A model generated the notes under the pieces. That model was given only the letters and a program-made list of their open reading frames with translations, did not search any database and was not told where the DNA came from. This document shows, piece after piece, positions 15,504-24,524 of a DNA stretch of 34,135 bases. The position numbers and the translations under genes were made by a program. Every line of letters begins with the position of its first letter. The stretch's first letter is position 1. The DNA comes from Synergistaceae bacterium (GTDB lineage: Bacteria > Synergistota > Synergistia > Synergistales > Synergistaceae), in NCBI GenBank assembly GCA_031290815.1, contig JAISLO010000123.1:1-34135 (forward strand), written 5' to 3'.

Positions 15504-16139
15504 GTGGATCCTCGGACAATAGAAGAAACGAGCATGAAGATAATTATGTCCGGACTTGAGGAGCGCGGGCTGCTCGGCTCCATTCCGGAAGACCGAAGGC
15601 ATGTAGTAATGCGGGTCATTCACAGCACCGCCGACTTCGATTTCGCAAGCTCTCTTGTCTTTGCAGACGACGCGATGGACGCGGCTCACAGGATGCTAGA
15701 GTCGTGCCCCGTTATCGTGACCGACACGAACATGATAGCCTCGGGCATAAACGGTGCCGCGCTGTCTGAGGCGGGCGGGACGGTGCGTTGTTACATGTCC
15801 GACCCCGACGTGGCCGAAGAGGCCCTGCGCCGGTCGGAGACAAGGGCGTCAGTCAGCATCGAACATGCTGTCAGGGATACTCCCGGCGCGGCGTTCGTGA
15901 TAGGCAACGCGCCGACGGCCCTGCTGCGCCTGTGCAGGCTCGTCGAGGATGGAGCCGCCTCTCCGTCACTTGTTGTCGGCGTTCCGGTGGGATTCGTCAA
16001 CGTAATCGAGTCCAAGGAGGCGCTCATGAACCTCGCCGGAGTCCCGCGCATCGTCTCGACCGGACCAAAGGGAGGGAGCACCGTGGCCGCCGCGATAATA
16101 AACGCGATCCTCTACGGCTGGCTCGGACGTGAAAGATGA
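15504..16139 (+). CDS. cbiC: Cobalt-precorrin-8 methylmutase CbiC
   Basis: A 211-residue enzyme that moves the C11 methyl group to C12 to give cobyrinate. The catalytic histidine is His40 in MRVIHSTADFDFA, close to the His43 of the aerobic homologue CobH. VGVPVGFVNVIESKEAL and STGPKGGSTVAAAIINA are typical C-terminal motifs. The start is GTG at 15504, only four bases after a T7 tract, so the upstream AGGGGGG run must serve as ribosome-binding site. It is the first gene of the corrin operon and overlaps cbiD by four bases (ATGA). Confidence 0.95.
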   Translation: MDPRTIEETSMKIIMSGLEERGLLGSIPEDRRHVVMRVIHSTADFDFASSLVFADDAMDAAHRMLESCPVIVTDTNMIASGINGAALSEAGGTVRCYMSDPDVAEEALRRSETRASVSIEHAVRDTPGAAFVIGNAPTALLRLCRLVEDGAASPSLVVGVPVGFVNVIESKEALMNLAGVPRIVSTGPKGGSTVAAAIINAILYGWLGRER

Positions 16140-17245
16140 CCGCCGCAAGCGGACGCCGCATGGGAATATCGACCGGGACCTGCGCCGCCGGCGCCGCCAA
16201 GGCCGCAGCTCTGCGGCTGTTCACCGGCGGATGTCCTCGGAAGGTATCTGTGACTCTGCCGTCAGGAGAGGAGATCTCGCTTGACGTGGAAGAATCGCCA
16301 GACGGACGCTGCGGAGTCGTGAAGGACGCCGGCGACGACATAGACGCGACGGACGGCCTCACAGTGATGGCAAGAATCGAGTTGGACGAGCGCGAAGGCG
16401 GGATGGCTTTTTCGGCCGGAGAGGGAGTGGGAACGGTGACCCTGCCCGGACTGAAGGTCCCCCCGGGTGAGCCGGCCATAAATCCTGTTCCGAGGACGAT
16501 GATCGAGTCGTCGGTTCGCGAAGTCGTCGGAGATCGCGCCGCCCGTGTGGAGATATCGGTCCCCGGAGGGGAGAAGGCGGCCGAGCGCACGTTCAACAAG
16601 CGGCTGGGCATCGTCGGAGGACTTTCCATACTGGGGACCACCGGAAGGGTGCGCCCCATGGACGAGTCGTCCGTCCTCGAATCCCTCTCTCTGGAGTTGA
16701 ACACCCACGCCGCGCGCGGCAGGAGCATCGTAATGCTCACGTTCGCCGGCACCGGCGAACGTGCCCTGCGACTCGCCTGGAACCTCCCGGATGGTGTTGT
16801 AGTGCAGGCCGCGAACGAAATGGGGTACGCGCTGGACGAGTGCGTCAATCTCGGGATCGGATCGGTCATGATCGCAGGCCATCCCGGAAAGATGCTCAAG
16901 ATCTCAGCCGGGGGATTCAAGACCAATAATCGCGTCTCCGACGGCAGGATAGAGGCTCTCTGCACACATGCCGCGCTGATCTCAGGCTCACGGGATCTGG
17001 TCCGGCGGGTTTACGAGTCGGTAACCACCGAGGCAGCCATGGACATATTGGATGAAAGCCTGAGCGCGGCGGATCTGAGGACGCTGTGGAACTCGCTCGC
17101 CGAACGCGCATCGAAGCGCTGCGCCGAACGGTCGTTCGGGGCGCTCGAAGTCGGGGCGGCGTTTGTCCGAAACGACGGAAGAGTCCTCGGGGCAAGCGAA
17201 AACGCGGCCCGTCTCATCGAACGGATCAGGAACGTCCCGCTATGA
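16136..17245 (+). CDS. cbiD: Cobalt-precorrin-5B C1-methyltransferase CbiD
   Basis: A 369-residue enzyme that adds the C1 methyl group, the ring-contraction-stage methylation that sets the anaerobic route apart. GISTGTCAAGAAKAA near the N-terminus and KISAGGFKTNNRVSDGRIE in the C-terminal third are the CbiD signatures, and its length is normal for the family. It does not share the fold of the other corrin methylases. Start and stop overlap its neighbours by ATGA on both sides, so translation is coupled along the row. CbiD marks the oxygen-independent pathway. Confidence 0.96.
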   Translation: MTAASGRRMGISTGTCAAGAAKAAALRLFTGGCPRKVSVTLPSGEEISLDVEESPDGRCGVVKDAGDDIDATDGLTVMARIELDEREGGMAFSAGEGVGTVTLPGLKVPPGEPAINPVPRTMIESSVREVVGDRAARVEISVPGGEKAAERTFNKRLGIVGGLSILGTTGRVRPMDESSVLESLSLELNTHAARGRSIVMLTFAGTGERALRLAWNLPDGVVVQAANEMGYALDECVNLGIGSVMIAGHPGKMLKISAGGFKTNNRVSDGRIEALCTHAALISGSRDLVRRVYESVTTEAAMDILDESLSAADLRTLWNSLAERASKRCAERSFGALEVGAAFVRNDGRVLGASENAARLIERIRNVPL

Positions 17246-18576
17246 CGGCCGCCAAATATCACAGGCTCTCCGTCGTCGGACTGGGCTGCGGTTCCCCTGA
17301 GCTTTTGAACGGGCAGGCCCTCGCCGCGCTCAGGCAATCGGAGACGGTCTTCGCCGCCGAGAGGCTGAGCGGGCTGTTGAGCTGGCACTCCGGCGTAATC
17401 GGGATGAAGGATATCGCATCGTCGCTCGACGAGATCGAACTGCGCCTCGGGACATGCGACGTCGCGGTCGCGGTGTCCGGCGATCCTGGGATCTTCAGCC
17501 TGCTGGGGCTGCTCAAGTCCAGGTTTGGGGAATCCCTGGAGGATTTGAGCGTCGTGCCGGGCATAAGCTCCATGCAATATTTTTTTGCCGAACTCCGCGA
17601 GTCGTGGAACGACGCGGCGATCATAAGCGCGCACGGGCGCAGCGTGAGATGCGCCGCGATAATGCGGACCGTGAGCGAGAACCGCAAGACGGTCATATTC
17701 TGCGACCTGGTCCGAAACCCCGAGTGGATCTGCGGAATCCTGACCGGATACATGAACGACTTCGCTGGAGAAGACGAGCGCGGAACCATCAGGGTAGCCA
17801 TCGGGGAGAACCTGTCATGCGAGGGACAGAGGGTCCTCCGCTCGACGGCGGAGGGGATGGCCGAGCTGGTCGAGGCCGAGGGGCCTTTTTCGTTCCCGTC
17901 CATCGTTGCCGTGTTCAACGACGCTCCGATCGAACCAGCCGCCGGGCGTCCAAGGGACGCCGACTTCATCCGGTCCGGCGTGCCAATGACCCGCCAGGAG
18001 GTCAGGTCCGCTGTGCTGGATGAGCTCGATCTCAGCGGAGATTCGATAGTGTGGGACATAGGATCTGGGAGCGGGTCCGTCGCGGTGGCATGTTCAATGA
18101 TATGCCGGGGCGGAGAGGCGCACGCCGTGGAGCGTTCGCGTGAGGCTGTCGATCTGATACGTAGGAACAGGAAAAAGTTTCGCTGCTTCAACCTGAACAT
18201 TCACGAGGGCAGCGCGCCCGATATATTGAATATACTGCCTGAATCACCGGATTCGCCGGCGCGTTCCGGACCTCGGGGCCTGCCGGTCCCGACCCGCGTG
18301 TTCGTCGGGGGGAGCGGCGGACGGCTGAGGGACATCCTGACGCAAGTCGCTGGATTTGGGGCCGGAATCAAGGTGGTCGTCTCGGCCGTGACGCTTGAAA
18401 CCATCGCAGAGGCGTCCGGGATGTTCATGAACTCCGATCTATTTACGGACCCGGAGGTGCTGAGCATATCGGCCGCGAGGTCCCGTCCCCTGGGCGGATC
18501 ATCGCTCCTCGCCGCTCAAAATCCTGTGATGCTCTGGTCGTCGTACACGACCGGAAAAAAAGACGAAAAGATGTGA
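17242..18576 (+). CDS. cbiET: CbiE-CbiT fusion (cobalt-precorrin-7 C5- and C15-methyltransferase, decarboxylating)
   Basis: A 444-residue two-domain protein, equivalent to aerobic CobL. The N-terminal CbiE domain (about 1-230) has the class III methylase pattern VVGLGCGSPE (11-20), SGDPGIFSL (79-87) and VVPGISSMQ (104-112), and methylates C5. The C-terminal CbiT domain (about 238-444) has the opening IRSGVPMTRQEVR and a class I SAM loop, DIGSGSGS (272-279); it methylates C15 and removes the acetate carboxyl on ring C. Both act on consecutive intermediates. The ATG overlaps the cbiD stop by four bases; a longer frame upstream belongs to overlap with cbiD. Confidence 0.95.
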   Translation: MTAAKYHRLSVVGLGCGSPELLNGQALAALRQSETVFAAERLSGLLSWHSGVIGMKDIASSLDEIELRLGTCDVAVAVSGDPGIFSLLGLLKSRFGESLEDLSVVPGISSMQYFFAELRESWNDAAIISAHGRSVRCAAIMRTVSENRKTVIFCDLVRNPEWICGILTGYMNDFAGEDERGTIRVAIGENLSCEGQRVLRSTAEGMAELVEAEGPFSFPSIVAVFNDAPIEPAAGRPRDADFIRSGVPMTRQEVRSAVLDELDLSGDSIVWDIGSGSGSVAVACSMICRGGEAHAVERSREAVDLIRRNRKKFRCFNLNIHEGSAPDILNILPESPDSPARSGPRGLPVPTRVFVGGSGGRLRDILTQVAGFGAGIKVVVSAVTLETIAEASGMFMNSDLFTDPEVLSISAARSRPLGGSSLLAAQNPVMLWSSYTTGKKDEKM

Positions 18577-18586
18577 TGTGAATCGG

Positions 18587-20398
18587 ATGGCTGAAATGGA
18601 CAGGGCAAGACCTACGGTTTTTTTCATGGGGGCAGGTCCTGGCGCTCCCGACCTTGTCACGCTGAGAGGGCTTGACATGCTGAAGCGGGCTGACGTCATA
18701 GTCTACGCCGGCTCGCTCGTGAACCCGAAAATCCTCGAATATTCGAAACAGGGGTGCGAGACGCTTGACAGCGCGTCCATGACGCTGGAGGAGGTCGTGA
18801 GCGCTCTTAGCTCCGCCGCCCTCGCCGGAAGGACACCGCTGCGGCTGCACAGCGGAGATCCCTCGCTCTACGGAGCAATCCGAGAGCAGATAGACGCCCT
18901 CGCCTCAGCCGGAATCGACAGCGAGGTCATCCCTGGCGTCAGCTCGTTCTCTGCGGCGGCGGCGGCCCTCGGGGCGGAGTACACCCTGCCTGGAGTGAGC
19001 CAGACACTCATAATAAGCCGAGCGCCGGGCCGCACTCCGGTTCCGGACCGCGAGTCCCTGACGAGCCTCGCCAGACACCGCTCGTCCCTCGTCCTCTTTC
19101 TGTCGAGCGCCTTGATAGATAAAGCGGCTTCCGATCTCATCAGCGGCGGTTATCCCCCGGACACGGCGGCGGCTGTGGTATACAAGGCGTCATGGCCCGA
19201 TCAGAGGATAATAAAGGGCAGGCTGTCCGGCATTGCTGACGCGGCAAGGCGAGGCGGCGTCGAGCGTACGGCACTGATCCTGGTCGGCGATTTCCTTGAC
19301 GGACACGGTTATGAACGATCCATGCTGTACGATCCCACGTTCTCCCACGGATATAGAACGGCCGAGCCGGGCACGAGTCAGCCGAGTGACCGCGCACCGA
19401 GGGATGAGAACGAGGAAAGCCCGGTCAGGGGGCCTGTGGCGATTATCTCACTGACCGCCGCCGGCCTGAGAACAGCCATGAGGATAAAGGAATCCATCGG
19501 GGGAGATGTCTTTGCCCCGGAACGTTACGCCAGTAAGAATGGAGCCGCCTCATTCGGTGGCTCGGTCGTGGATTGGGCCGCAGAGCGCTTTCACTCCGCC
19601 GGCTCGATGATCTTCGTGTCGGCGTGCGGAGTCGCGGTCAGGGCCATAGCGCCGCTGCTGCAAGGCAAGACAAGGGACCCGGCCGTCGTCTGTCTCGACG
19701 ACGAGGGGAAAAACGTGATATCCCTGCTCTCTGGGCATATCGGAGGGGCGAACGGGCTGGCGCTGAGGATAGCGTCGATTACGGGCGGGAACGCGGTCGT
19801 AACGACCGCGACCGACGTCCGGGGGATCGAGTCCGTCGACGGATGGTCGGTTAAAAATGACTGCGCCGTGGAAAACCCCGCCGCCATAAAGGAGATATCA
19901 TCCGCCATGCTGGACGGTCGTCCGGTAGGCGTGGCGATAACGGAGAACACAGATCCCCCGCCGTGGCCAGTGACACTTTGGCTGAGGCCGAGAAATCTCA
20001 TCCTGGGCATCGGCTCGAAGAGGAATGTGTCGTTCGAGTCGCTTAGTTCATCCGTGTCCGACTTTCTCGACGGCGCCGGGGTGTCGCCCCTCTCGCTGAA
20101 GGCCGTCACGTCGATTGATTTGAAGAGCGCGGAGGGAGCAATAGTCGAGTGGTCGAAGGAACGAAACCTGCCGTTTATGACCTTCGGCACGGAGGAGCTT
20201 GCCGCTCTGGAGGGACGCTTCTCCGCGTCGGAGAGGGTCCTTCGGGAGACCGGTGTGGACAACGTCTGCGAGCGTTCGGCCATGTTGGCCGCCGAGCGGC
20301 TGTCTCCAAATGGCGGGCACGGAGTCCTCTTGAGGAGCAAGACCGTTTACGACGGGCTGACATTGGCGCTCGCCAGAATCAGGACCGCGCGCGGATGA
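18587..20398 (+). CDS. cbiFG: CbiF-CbiG fusion (cobalt-precorrin-4 C11-methyltransferase and cobalt-precorrin-5A hydrolase)
   Basis: About 603 residues with two consecutive pathway activities. The CbiF half (about 8-245) shows FFMGAGPGAPDLVTLRG, YAGSLV, LHSGDPSLYGAI and VIPGVSSFSAAAAALG. A linker rich in charged residues and Pro (about 257-282) leads to the CbiG half (about 283-603) with IFVSACGVAVRAIAPLL, LLSGHIGGANGLA, VVTTATD and the late LGIGSKRNVS. CbiF makes cobalt-precorrin-5A, and CbiG opens its delta-lactone and releases acetaldehyde, so the fusion joins maker and user. Starts are possible at GTG 18578, ATG 18587 and ATG 18596; none has a clear Shine-Dalgarno. Confidence 0.93.
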   Translation: MAEMDRARPTVFFMGAGPGAPDLVTLRGLDMLKRADVIVYAGSLVNPKILEYSKQGCETLDSASMTLEEVVSALSSAALAGRTPLRLHSGDPSLYGAIREQIDALASAGIDSEVIPGVSSFSAAAAALGAEYTLPGVSQTLIISRAPGRTPVPDRESLTSLARHRSSLVLFLSSALIDKAASDLISGGYPPDTAAAVVYKASWPDQRIIKGRLSGIADAARRGGVERTALILVGDFLDGHGYERSMLYDPTFSHGYRTAEPGTSQPSDRAPRDENEESPVRGPVAIISLTAAGLRTAMRIKESIGGDVFAPERYASKNGAASFGGSVVDWAAERFHSAGSMIFVSACGVAVRAIAPLLQGKTRDPAVVCLDDEGKNVISLLSGHIGGANGLALRIASITGGNAVVTTATDVRGIESVDGWSVKNDCAVENPAAIKEISSAMLDGRPVGVAITENTDPPPWPVTLWLRPRNLILGIGSKRNVSFESLSSSVSDFLDGAGVSPLSLKAVTSIDLKSAEGAIVEWSKERNLPFMTFGTEELAALEGRFSASERVLRETGVDNVCERSAMLAAERLSPNGGHGVLLRSKTVYDGLTLALARIRTARG

Positions 20399-21141
20399 GC
20401 GGCGTGGAGAAACCGAGGATATTCGTCATAGGGCTCGGTCCCGGCGGCGGGGACGAGACGACGCCCCGCGCCCTGCGAGCCCTCGAACGATGCGACGTCA
20501 TAATAGGTTATTCCGTCTACGCCGAAATGGCGAAGAGGATCCTTCCCGAAAAGGACGTGAGGGCGTTCCCGATGAGGCAGGAGATCGAGCGATGCCGCGC
20601 GGCCGTCGAAATCGCGCTCTCCGGTAAGATCGTCGGCGTCGTGTCCGGCGGAGATCCGGGGGTCTATGGGATGGCCGGCGTGATGCTGGAGATAGCCGAG
20701 CCGTACGGCGACAGAGTGGACATCGAAATCGTCCCCGGCGTCACGGCGTGCTGTTCGGCCGCGTCCGTCCTGGGCGCTCCCATAGCCCACGATTTCGCCG
20801 TAATCAGCCTGAGCGACCTCCTGACGCCGTGGGACGCCATAGAACGGCGCATCGAGCTCGCGTCTGAGGGAGACTTCGTCATCTGCATATACAACCCGTC
20901 GAGCGCCAAACGAGCCGATTACCTGCGCAGGGCCTGCGACATAGCCCTCCGGACGAGGAGCGCTGAGACGCCAGCCGCGTGGGTCAGGATGGCTGGCAGG
21001 GAGGGCGAGAGCTGCAGGGTTCTCACCCTAGGCGGACTTAGGGACGAACGTCTCGACATGTTCTGCACCGCTTTTATAGGAAACAGCCTTACAAAAGCCT
21101 GGGGCGGCAGGATGGTCACGTCTCGGGGGTATAAGCTCTGA
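20395..21141 (+). CDS. cbiH: Cobalt-precorrin-3 C17-methyltransferase CbiH
   Basis: A 248-residue class III SAM methylase that methylates C17 and contracts the ring. Motifs: FVIGLGPGGGDETTPRA (about 10-26), VGVVSGGDPGVYGMAG, IVPGVTACCSAASVLGAPI and VICIYNPSS. The GGDET opening and the YNPSS segment with KRADYL identify CbiH/CobJ among the related methylases. It lacks the extra C-terminal Fe-S domain seen in some homologues. The ATG overlaps the cbiFG stop by four bases, and its stop shares a base with the next ATG. Confidence 0.93.
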   Translation: MSGVEKPRIFVIGLGPGGGDETTPRALRALERCDVIIGYSVYAEMAKRILPEKDVRAFPMRQEIERCRAAVEIALSGKIVGVVSGGDPGVYGMAGVMLEIAEPYGDRVDIEIVPGVTACCSAASVLGAPIAHDFAVISLSDLLTPWDAIERRIELASEGDFVICIYNPSSAKRADYLRRACDIALRTRSAETPAAWVRMAGREGESCRVLTLGGLRDERLDMFCTAFIGNSLTKAWGGRMVTSRGYKL

Positions 21142-22964
21142 TGAAGAAACATGACGAGTCGAAGAAAATCCTCCTGATGGGAGGCACAACCGAGGGGCGC
21201 GAGCTCTTCGACACCGGCCTGCCGTTCGTCTACTCCACGGCGACGGAGTACGGCGCGGTGCTCGTCGAGGGCGGGGACGACGAGGGCACGGTCATATCGG
21301 GGCGGATGGACGGGCCGAGAATGATTGAACTCCTCAAAACCGGCGAATTTGCCGGCGTCATCGACGCCACGCATCCTTACGCATCGGAGGTGAAGCTCAA
21401 CATACAGCGGGCCTGCGAGACGGCCGGCGTTCCCCTGTTCAGGATACTGAGGCCGGCGACGAGTTTCGGGCCGGAGGACGACGTCATCGTGACGAACTCC
21501 TGGGAGGAGGCCGCCAGTTACCTTGAGCGCACGGCTGGAAACGCGCTTCTGACCATAGGCAGCAAGGAACTGCACAACTTCGTGAACATACCCGATTTCA
21601 AAACGCGCCTGTACGCGAGGATCCTGCCATTTCCGGAGTCCGAGGCGATCTGTGCGAAGCTCGGTTTTTCGCCGTCGAATATCATCGCCGAGTTCGGGCC
21701 GTTCTCAGAGTCGGCCAATCTCTCCCATCTGGAGCGAACACGAGCCGGCATACTGGTCACTAAGGACGGAGGGCAGGAGGGCGGGGTGCCCGAAAAACTC
21801 TCCGCCGCCAGAAAACACGGGGCGAAGGTCCTGATGATCGCCAGACCCAGCCCGCGCGATCAGGGGTCCGATATTTCGAGCGGTTCCGCGGCGGACGCGT
21901 TGTCGTGGGCCGTCTCGCTTCCGGGGGTCGGGCGCGGGACGTTCGGGCGGTCATCGCGCGTCCGCACCGCTGGGCATACCCGTATAATCCGAGTGGGGAG
22001 CAGGGAGAGCATCCTAGCCGTAGCCCAGGCGAAGTCCGTCATGGAGTCGATATCCAGGAGTCATCCGGAGTTCGATCTGGAGCTGGTCACGATGAAGACC
22101 AAGGGAGACCGTTTCTCGGCGCTGTTCCCAGCCTCAGGAATGTCCGCAGGGGGGCAGATCGTCAAGGGGATGTTCGTAAAGGAGCTCGAATCGGCGCTCT
22201 TGGACGGAAGCATAGATCTAGCGGTGCACAGCCTCAAGGACATGTCCCTCGTGGAGAACCCCGATCTTCCTATAGTCGCGTACACCGAGCGCGAGGACCC
22301 GCGCGACGTCATCATAACGCGCGCGGCCGCCGGAGAAGCGTCCCCTCTGGCCAGGGCGCTCGACGGCTTGATTCATAGAAGCGCGGGGCTGTCCTCGGTC
22401 GACCTGTCGGGCTTCGTGGCGGGCTGTTCGTCGCCGCGCCGCAGGGTTCAGCTCAGGCGAGCCGCCGGATGCAAGACGAGTCCGGTGAGGGGCAACGTCA
22501 TAACGAGGCTCGAGCGGCTTGACAGCGGGGAATGGGACTTCGATTTTCTCGTCCTGGCCGCGGCCGGATTGATAAGGCTGGGGATGCGTGACAGGATAGA
22601 CTATTATTTTCCAGCGGACGAGATCATCCCTGCCGCCGGACAGGGCGTTCTGGCCTGTCAAGGCAGGGCGGGAGAGGATTACGGGTATCTCTCATCCGTA
22701 AACGATCCCATCGCTTCCGCCCGCGCCGCGTCCGAACGGGCGTTCGCGTCGGCGACCGGAGGGGGCTGTTCTTCCCCCGTCGCGGCCTATGCGGAGGAAG
22801 ACGGAGGGGAGATAATTCTGATCGGTCTATACGCCGACGAGGAGAGTGGAATATACTCGAGAGGCAGGATGAGAGGTCCGATCGAGAGGGCTGGGGAACT
22901 CGGGGAGAGGCTGGCCGTGAAGATCATGTCGAGTATTGACGATGGCGGGTGCAAAGATGAATGA
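21141..22964 (+). CDS. CbiJ-HemC fusion (cobalt-precorrin-6A reductase and porphobilinogen deaminase)
   Basis: A 607-residue protein with two unrelated tetrapyrrole enzymes. Residues 7-236 are CbiJ, the NADH-dependent reductase: ILLMGGTTEGREL, VIDATHPYA, LLTIGSKELHNF, ARILPFPES and VTKDGG. After a linker (about 237-280), residues 281-607 are HemC, which joins four porphobilinogens into hydroxymethylbilane: RIIRVGSRESILAVAQA, FVKELESALLDG, AVHSLKDM with the catalytic Asp367, VRGNVITRLERLDSGEWD, and GGGCSSPVA where Cys543 carries the dipyrromethane cofactor. All HemC catalytic landmarks are intact. Unlike the other fusions here, its two steps are far apart in the pathway. The frame is continuous across the junction. 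Confidence 0.93.
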   Translation: MKKHDESKKILLMGGTTEGRELFDTGLPFVYSTATEYGAVLVEGGDDEGTVISGRMDGPRMIELLKTGEFAGVIDATHPYASEVKLNIQRACETAGVPLFRILRPATSFGPEDDVIVTNSWEEAASYLERTAGNALLTIGSKELHNFVNIPDFKTRLYARILPFPESEAICAKLGFSPSNIIAEFGPFSESANLSHLERTRAGILVTKDGGQEGGVPEKLSAARKHGAKVLMIARPSPRDQGSDISSGSAADALSWAVSLPGVGRGTFGRSSRVRTAGHTRIIRVGSRESILAVAQAKSVMESISRSHPEFDLELVTMKTKGDRFSALFPASGMSAGGQIVKGMFVKELESALLDGSIDLAVHSLKDMSLVENPDLPIVAYTEREDPRDVIITRAAAGEASPLARALDGLIHRSAGLSSVDLSGFVAGCSSPRRRVQLRRAAGCKTSPVRGNVITRLERLDSGEWDFDFLVLAAAGLIRLGMRDRIDYYFPADEIIPAAGQGVLACQGRAGEDYGYLSSVNDPIASARAASERAFASATGGGCSSPVAAYAEEDGGEIILIGLYADEESGIYSRGRMRGPIERAGELGERLAVKIMSSIDDGGCKDE

Positions 22965-24438
22965 CACTATTCTCGGAATGGTATGGCTCGTAGGCGCAGG
23001 TCCGGGTGATCCCGGGCTGATGACGGTCCGTGGGGCCGAGCTGCTTCGCGGCGCGGACGTCATAGTTCATGACAGTCTCATCGGCTATGGCATTATGGAA
23101 TACTTCCGGCGCGACGCCGGGCTCATATATGTCGGCAAGCGCGCTGGAAATCACTCCGCGGAGCAGAGGGAGATAGAGGAGATACTGACGCGCGAGGCGT
23201 CGGCCGGCAAGAGGGTGGTGCGATTGAAGGGCGGCGATCCGTTTCTGTTCGGCAGGGGGGGCGAGGAGATGATCGCCCTCGCCGGAAGAGGGATACGGTG
23301 CGAGGTAGTCCCCGGAGTATCGTCCGCCATAGCGGTCCCGTCCCTCGCGGGCATACCGATCACCCACAGAGGCGTCAGCTCCGGGGCGTACATAACGACG
23401 GCTCACAGGGCGTCAGGATGTGACGGGCTGGACTACGCGCGCCTGGCTGGGCTGAAAGACACCATCGTCCTCCTGATGAGCTCCGGCGAGATATCGGAGA
23501 TCTCGAAGCGCCTGATGGAAGCCGGGATGAATCCCGATACCCCAGCCGCGATAATAAGCGGCGGAACCACTGCGGAACAGAGGGAGACCGTCGCCGGTCT
23601 GCGGGATCTGGCCGCGAAAGCCGATGGAGGGGTATGTGTTTCTCCCGCCGTAATAGTCGTGGGAAAAGCCGTTGCCGTCAGGGAAGCCATCAACCGCCGA
23701 ACCTCGCCGCCGCTCAAGGGAAGACGGGTGTGGCTGACCATGGCCGAGCGTGGGGACGGGCAAAATCATCGTCTGCCCTCCCTCCTGCGCGACGCCGGCG
23801 CGGAGGTCATCCGGGTTCCGTGCGTCGAGACCAGGCCGCGCGACGTCCCGCTCAAATCTCACGATCTCGGCGGATTTGACTGGTTCGTCTTCAGCAGCCG
23901 CGCGGGGGTGGAGAACTTCTTCAGGCAGATGAGGAGGAACGGAGTCGATATACGGACGACGGCCGGCGTCAAGATAGCCGCCGTGGGACCAGCCACGAGG
24001 GACGCGCTCGAGGAGAGGGGCCTCGTGGTCGATTTCGTGCCGAGCATCCACGACGGGGAGCACACGGCAGAGGGCATAATCGAAATGGGCGCGGCCCGCG
24101 TACTGTTGCTGAGGTGTTTCAGATCCCCATGCTCATGGAAGGGAATACTCGCCGCGCATGGGATAGACGTCGAGGAGATAGGCCTGTACGAGACGGCCGA
24201 ACGACATTCCCCCGTCCTTGAGCACTGCGCTCCAGGGGATATCGTAGTGTTCGCCAGCGCGTCGGCCGTCAAGGTCTTCAGGAGGCACTTTAAGGGCTGC
24301 GCCGAGGGGATAACGGCGGTCTGCATCGGAAAACCGTCGGCTCTTGCGGCTGGAGAAGCCGGGTTCGAGGATATCCTGACGGCTCCCCGCGCCTCGGACG
24401 ACGCACTGTTCGAGACCATCATAGGCGGCGTCGCGTAA
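22957..24438 (+). CDS. cobA-hemD: CobA-HemD fusion (uroporphyrinogen-III C-methyltransferase and uroporphyrinogen-III synthase)
   Basis: A 493-residue bifunctional protein. The SUMT half (about 8-250) has LVGAGPGDPGLMTVRG, VHDSLI, VGKRAGNHS, RLKGGDPFLFGRGGEE and VVPGVSSAIAVPSLAGIPITHR; it methylates C2 and C7 to give precorrin-2. The HemD half (about 255-493) starts LKGRRVWLTMAERG and has DWFVFSSRAGVENFF and DIVVFASASAVKVF; it closes hydroxymethylbilane to uroporphyrinogen III, the substrate of the other half. SUMT-HemD fusions are well known in anaerobes. I chose ATG 22957, which overlaps the cbiJ-hemC stop by eight bases; ATG 22942 and TTG 22936 lie in frame upstream. Confidence 0.94.
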   Translation: MNDTILGMVWLVGAGPGDPGLMTVRGAELLRGADVIVHDSLIGYGIMEYFRRDAGLIYVGKRAGNHSAEQREIEEILTREASAGKRVVRLKGGDPFLFGRGGEEMIALAGRGIRCEVVPGVSSAIAVPSLAGIPITHRGVSSGAYITTAHRASGCDGLDYARLAGLKDTIVLLMSSGEISEISKRLMEAGMNPDTPAAIISGGTTAEQRETVAGLRDLAAKADGGVCVSPAVIVVGKAVAVREAINRRTSPPLKGRRVWLTMAERGDGQNHRLPSLLRDAGAEVIRVPCVETRPRDVPLKSHDLGGFDWFVFSSRAGVENFFRQMRRNGVDIRTTAGVKIAAVGPATRDALEERGLVVDFVPSIHDGEHTAEGIIEMGAARVLLLRCFRSPCSWKGILAAHGIDVEEIGLYETAERHSPVLEHCAPGDIVVFASASAVKVFRRHFKGCAEGITAVCIGKPSALAAGEAGFEDILTAPRASDDALFETIIGGVA

Positions 24439-24524
24439 TTTTGATGCTGCGCCAGAGATAATGTGAGCTCGGATTTATATTTATAACTCGATAAAACATA
24501 ATCGGACAACGGGAGGCGTCAGCT

